Part shown: one piece after another, positions 62,245 to 64,000 of the stretch
How the letters are laid out: each line of letters starts with the position of its first letter
Numbering within the stretch: the stretch's first letter is position 1
Assembly: GCF_014836755.1 (NCBI RefSeq)
Contig: NZ_JACSQF010000001.1
Span: 293,754 to 357,753 of the forward strand
Direction of reading: 5' to 3'
DNA: 64,000 bases
Source: Oerskovia merdavium
Lineage (GTDB): Bacteria > Actinomycetota > Actinomycetes > Actinomycetales > Cellulomonadaceae
Notes under the pieces: model-generated
Told to the model about the DNA's origin: nothing
Seen by the model: only the letters and a program-made list of their open reading frames with translations
The model's database searches: none
Made by a program: the position numbers and the translations under genes

Positions 62245-62849
62245 TGTCCACCTACACGATCCCGACGGTCGTCGAGCGCACCCCGCTCGGCGAGCGCGCG
62301 TTCGACGTCTTCAGCCGCCTCCTCTCGGAGCGCATCATCTTCCTCGGAACAGAGATCGACGACGGCGTCGCCAACGTCGTCATGGCCCAGCTCCTGCACC
62401 TCGAGTCGGACGCCCCCGACCAGGAGATCGGGCTCTACATCAACTCCCCCGGCGGGTCGATCACGGCGCTCATGGCCATCTACGACACCCTGCAGTTCAT
62501 CCGCTCGGACGTCTCGACGATCTGCATGGGTCAGGCTGCGTCGGCCGCCGCGGTGCTGCTCGCCGCGGGGACGCCCGGCAAGCGGTTCGTGCTCGAGCAC
62601 TCGCGGGTCCTGCTGCACCAGCCCTCGGGCGGCGCCGAGGGCACCATCTCCGACCTGACGCTCCAGGCCCAGGAGATCCTGCGCCTGCGCGCGGAGACCG
62701 AGCTCGTCCTGGCGCGGCACACGGGCCAGACCGTCGAGCGGCTGCGGGCCGACACCGACCGTGACCGCATCTTCACGGCCCACCAGGCCGTGGAGTACGG
62801 GCTCGCCGACGCCGTGGTGACCTCGCGCAAGTTGCCGGTCGCGGCGTAG
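62244..62849 (+). CDS. clpP: ClpP-type protease subunit (second of a pair)
   Basis: A 201-residue subunit with Ser100 in [11 protein letters not shown], His125 in LLHQPSGG and the Asp region TDTDRDRIF split from ADTDRDRIF. It starts one base inside the stop of the first subunit. Ends with TAG. Would form a mixed barrel with the first subunit and use a Clp ATPase encoded elsewhere. Confidence 0.95.
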   Translation: MSTYTIPTVVERTPLGERAFDVFSRLLSERIIFLGTEIDDGVANVVMAQLLHLESDAPDQEIGLYINSPGGSITALMAIYDTLQFIRSDVSTICMGQAASAAAVLLAAGTPGKRFVLEHSRVLLHQPSGGAEGTISDLTLQAQEILRLRAETELVLARHTGQTVERLRADTDRDRIFTAHQAVEYGLADAVVTSRKLPVAA

Positions 62850-62857
62850 GTGCGTGG

Positions 62858-62893
62858 CGCCGTCGGGCACGGTGGTCCCCCTGCCCGACGGCG
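62858..62893. terminator. bidirectional terminator after the clpP pair
   Basis: A perfect 12-bp stem CGCCGTCGGGCA / TGCCCGACGGCG (62858-62869, 62882-62893), 12-base loop, between convergent genes. Confidence 0.75.
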
Positions 62894-62951
62894 TCGCTCA
62901 CCTCCCGCGCCCGGGTCGCCCGCGCGGTGAGCCGGGCGGGCGGAGGGGAGG

Positions 62952-63716
62952 CTACTTCTTGCGGCCGAACCAGCCACGGCGCTCGGGCCGCTCGGGCGGC
63001 GGCGCCGGCGCGGGCTCCGGCTCCGGGGGGGCCGTGAGCGTCGCGGACAGGTTCGTCAGGCGACCGTGACCGTCGAACGCGACCGTCACCTCGCCGTCGG
63101 ACGCCCCGACGACGGCCGTCTGCTCGTCGAGCCACCGGATGTCGAGGCCGCGCAGGACCGCGTACGCGCGCACCGCGCGGCGGTGGTCGGCGACCGTCGT
63201 GCTGCCGATCCCCTCCGGGATCACGCGCAGGACCCGCGGGACCGAGGCCGGCGGGAGCTCGAACCGCGGGTGGGTCAGCAGGAACCATGCGCACGTCCCG
63301 CCGCCCGTGGGGGCCGCGAAGTGCGTGAAGTGGCCCGTGACGGCCTTGGCCGCGAGCGCGAGCCGGTACGGGACCGCGTCGGTCAGGAGGATCTCGGCCG
63401 TGCTCAGCTCGAAGATCCCTCCCGAGACCCCGCGCTGGTGGACGTGCTCGGCCGCGGCCACGACGCCCTCGGGGAAGTTGTTCACGTTGTGCCAGCCCCA
63501 CAACCAGCTCTGCGTCCCCGGGGCCGCGGTGCCCAGGAAGTGCGCCCCGCACACCAGCGGGATCTCGCTGTGGAACGTGAGCGTGCCCGCCTGGAGGTCG
63601 GCGTCCCACGCCGACTCGCCACCCAGCTCGGCGAAGTGCGCCTGGTGCTCGGTCGAGAGGATCACGGCTCGGTCGACGAGGTCCTGGAGGGTCGGGGCCG
63701 GGTTCGTCTGCGACAT
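62952..63716 (-). CDS. DUF6882-like hypothetical protein
   Basis: A 254-residue protein resembling the actinobacterial DUF6882 family: LGTAAPGTQSWLWGWHNVNNFPEGVV by sections and AVPYRLALAAKAVTGHFTHFAAPTGGGT by sections; the tail is Pro/Glu-rich and ends RRGWFGRKK. No signal peptide or span. ATG 63716; no clear ribosome site. Function unknown. Confidence 0.78.
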   Translation of the reverse strand: MSQTNPAPTLQDLVDRAVILSTEHQAHFAELGGESAWDADLQAGTLTFHSEIPLVCGAHFLGTAAPGTQSWLWGWHNVNNFPEGVVAAAEHVHQRGVSGGIFELSTAEILLTDAVPYRLALAAKAVTGHFTHFAAPTGGGTCAWFLLTHPRFELPPASVPRVLRVIPEGIGSTTVADHRRAVRAYAVLRGLDIRWLDEQTAVVGASDGEVTVAFDGHGRLTNLSATLTAPPEPEPAPAPPPERPERRGWFGRKK

Positions 63717-63894
63717 CCGTTCAGCACACCACCGACCGGACGCGGGCGCGCGGCGAAACGGACAGATCGCCGCGCGGGAGGGGGCGATTCACCCTCGGCG
63801 GAATTGGTGGCTCGCCGGAGCGCGCGGCCCGCGGGCGAGGGGACGAGGCGGGCCCGGCCGGGGACGGCGCGGTGGACGGGGTGAGCCGAGGCGA

Positions 63895-64000
63895 TCAGGC
63901 CGCGAGCAGCAGGACCGTCGTGGTGGGCGTGGTGCTGCGCACCGGTGCGCTGCTGCGGCGCGGCGCGGCGCCGAGCGTGTGGAGATCGCGCGCGGCACGC
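63895..64000 (-). CDS. possible 3' end of a gene cut by the window edge
   Basis: A minus-strand frame open from the window edge for 34 codons ends in TGA at 63897-63895 with the C-terminus STTPTTTVLLLAA. Composition is plausible for a protein end but too short to identify. The 178 bases between it and the DUF6882-like gene show no other gene. Confidence 0.25.
   Translation of the reverse strand, partial: RAARDLHTLGAAPRRSSAPVRSTTPTTTVLLLAA

Noticed and set aside
5945-62849. Reassignment of TAG to an amino acid, to explain the RND gene
   Set aside because: TAG ends the lacI-type, trhA, MarR (57972) and second clpP genes at their expected lengths, so it is a normal stop here.
63789-63998. A 69-codon minus-strand gene at the right edge
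   Set aside because: Arg/Pro/Ser-rich shadow-type composition; a different frame ending at 63895 is slightly more plausible and is listed with low confidence.
1-64000. Insertion sequence, prophage, integron or CRISPR array
   Set aside because: No transposase, integrase or phage gene and no regularly spaced direct repeats were found; the repeats seen are palindromic hairpins.

Overview
The window is chromosomal DNA of a high-GC Gram-positive actinobacterium. Codon third positions are almost all G or C, GTG starts are frequent, and mycothiol chemistry (mca), an orthodox GreA with a DUF4307 neighbour, LysR/DUF5997 and WxL-like (DUF916-type) proteins are present. The gene content (GH13, GH15, GH20, LacI-controlled sugar importer) would fit a Micrococcales member of the Cellulomonas/Oerskovia/Cellulosimicrobium type, but that placement is inference. 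There are no rRNA or tRNA genes, no CRISPR array, no transposase and no phage gene, so most of the window reads as core or stable accessory chromosome.

Layout: 0-7 kb, a LacI-regulated oligosaccharide import cluster (LacI, GH13 alpha-glucosidase, binding lipoprotein, two permeases). 7-13.8 kb, an ACT protein and a translationally coupled operon GH20 hexosaminidase / N-acyl-D-amino-acid deacylase / IclR / PLP D-amino-acid deaminase / RidA. 13.8-20 kb, an orphan AAA ATPase, glycerate kinase, an exported DUF916-like protein and an alkaline phosphatase. 20-34 kb, a conserved actinobacterial housekeeping block (FMN reductase/MarR, uppS, hemolysin III, nitrilase-like, mca, DUF4307, greA, ilvA, AI-2E-type permease, metB, msrA), interrupted by an orphan DUF559-type nuclease-like gene. 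34-54 kb, PAP2, CPBP, LysR-domain/DUF5997, SelW-like, LysE/LysR, RlmG-like methyltransferase, FKBP, GH15, hydrolase/TetR, cystathionine beta-synthase, YccA, and an ABC exporter with its two-component system. 54-64 kb, an RND efflux gene with a divergent MarR, an MFS exporter with a divergent MarR, and an ArsR-like regulator with a tiny protein and two ClpP subunits.

Four things stand out. (1) The RND efflux permease is broken by one in-frame TAG at codon 35, although both the 34 codons before it and the reading frame after it are intact. (2) Two orphan genes are each bracketed by copies of a long palindrome: the DUF559-type gene by two near-identical 55-bp palindromes, and the AAA ATPase by two hairpins that share a 16-base loop core with a third hairpin near lacI whose stem is different. 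(3) Many promoters place a TANNNT -10 box exactly 6 (or 7) bases before the start codon, so leaderless mRNAs appear to be the rule here; this also settles several start codons. (4) Long near-perfect hairpins occur at most convergent junctions and in a few places where a terminator is not expected.

How the parts cooperate: the first cluster imports and hydrolyses alpha-glucosides under LacI control. The D-amino-acid operon makes chemical sense as deacylation, then deamination to an enamine, then RidA clean-up. metB, cbs and mca belong to sulfur/thiol metabolism. The right end holds three adjacent efflux or proteolysis modules, each with its own MarR or ArsR regulator sitting on a visible operator.
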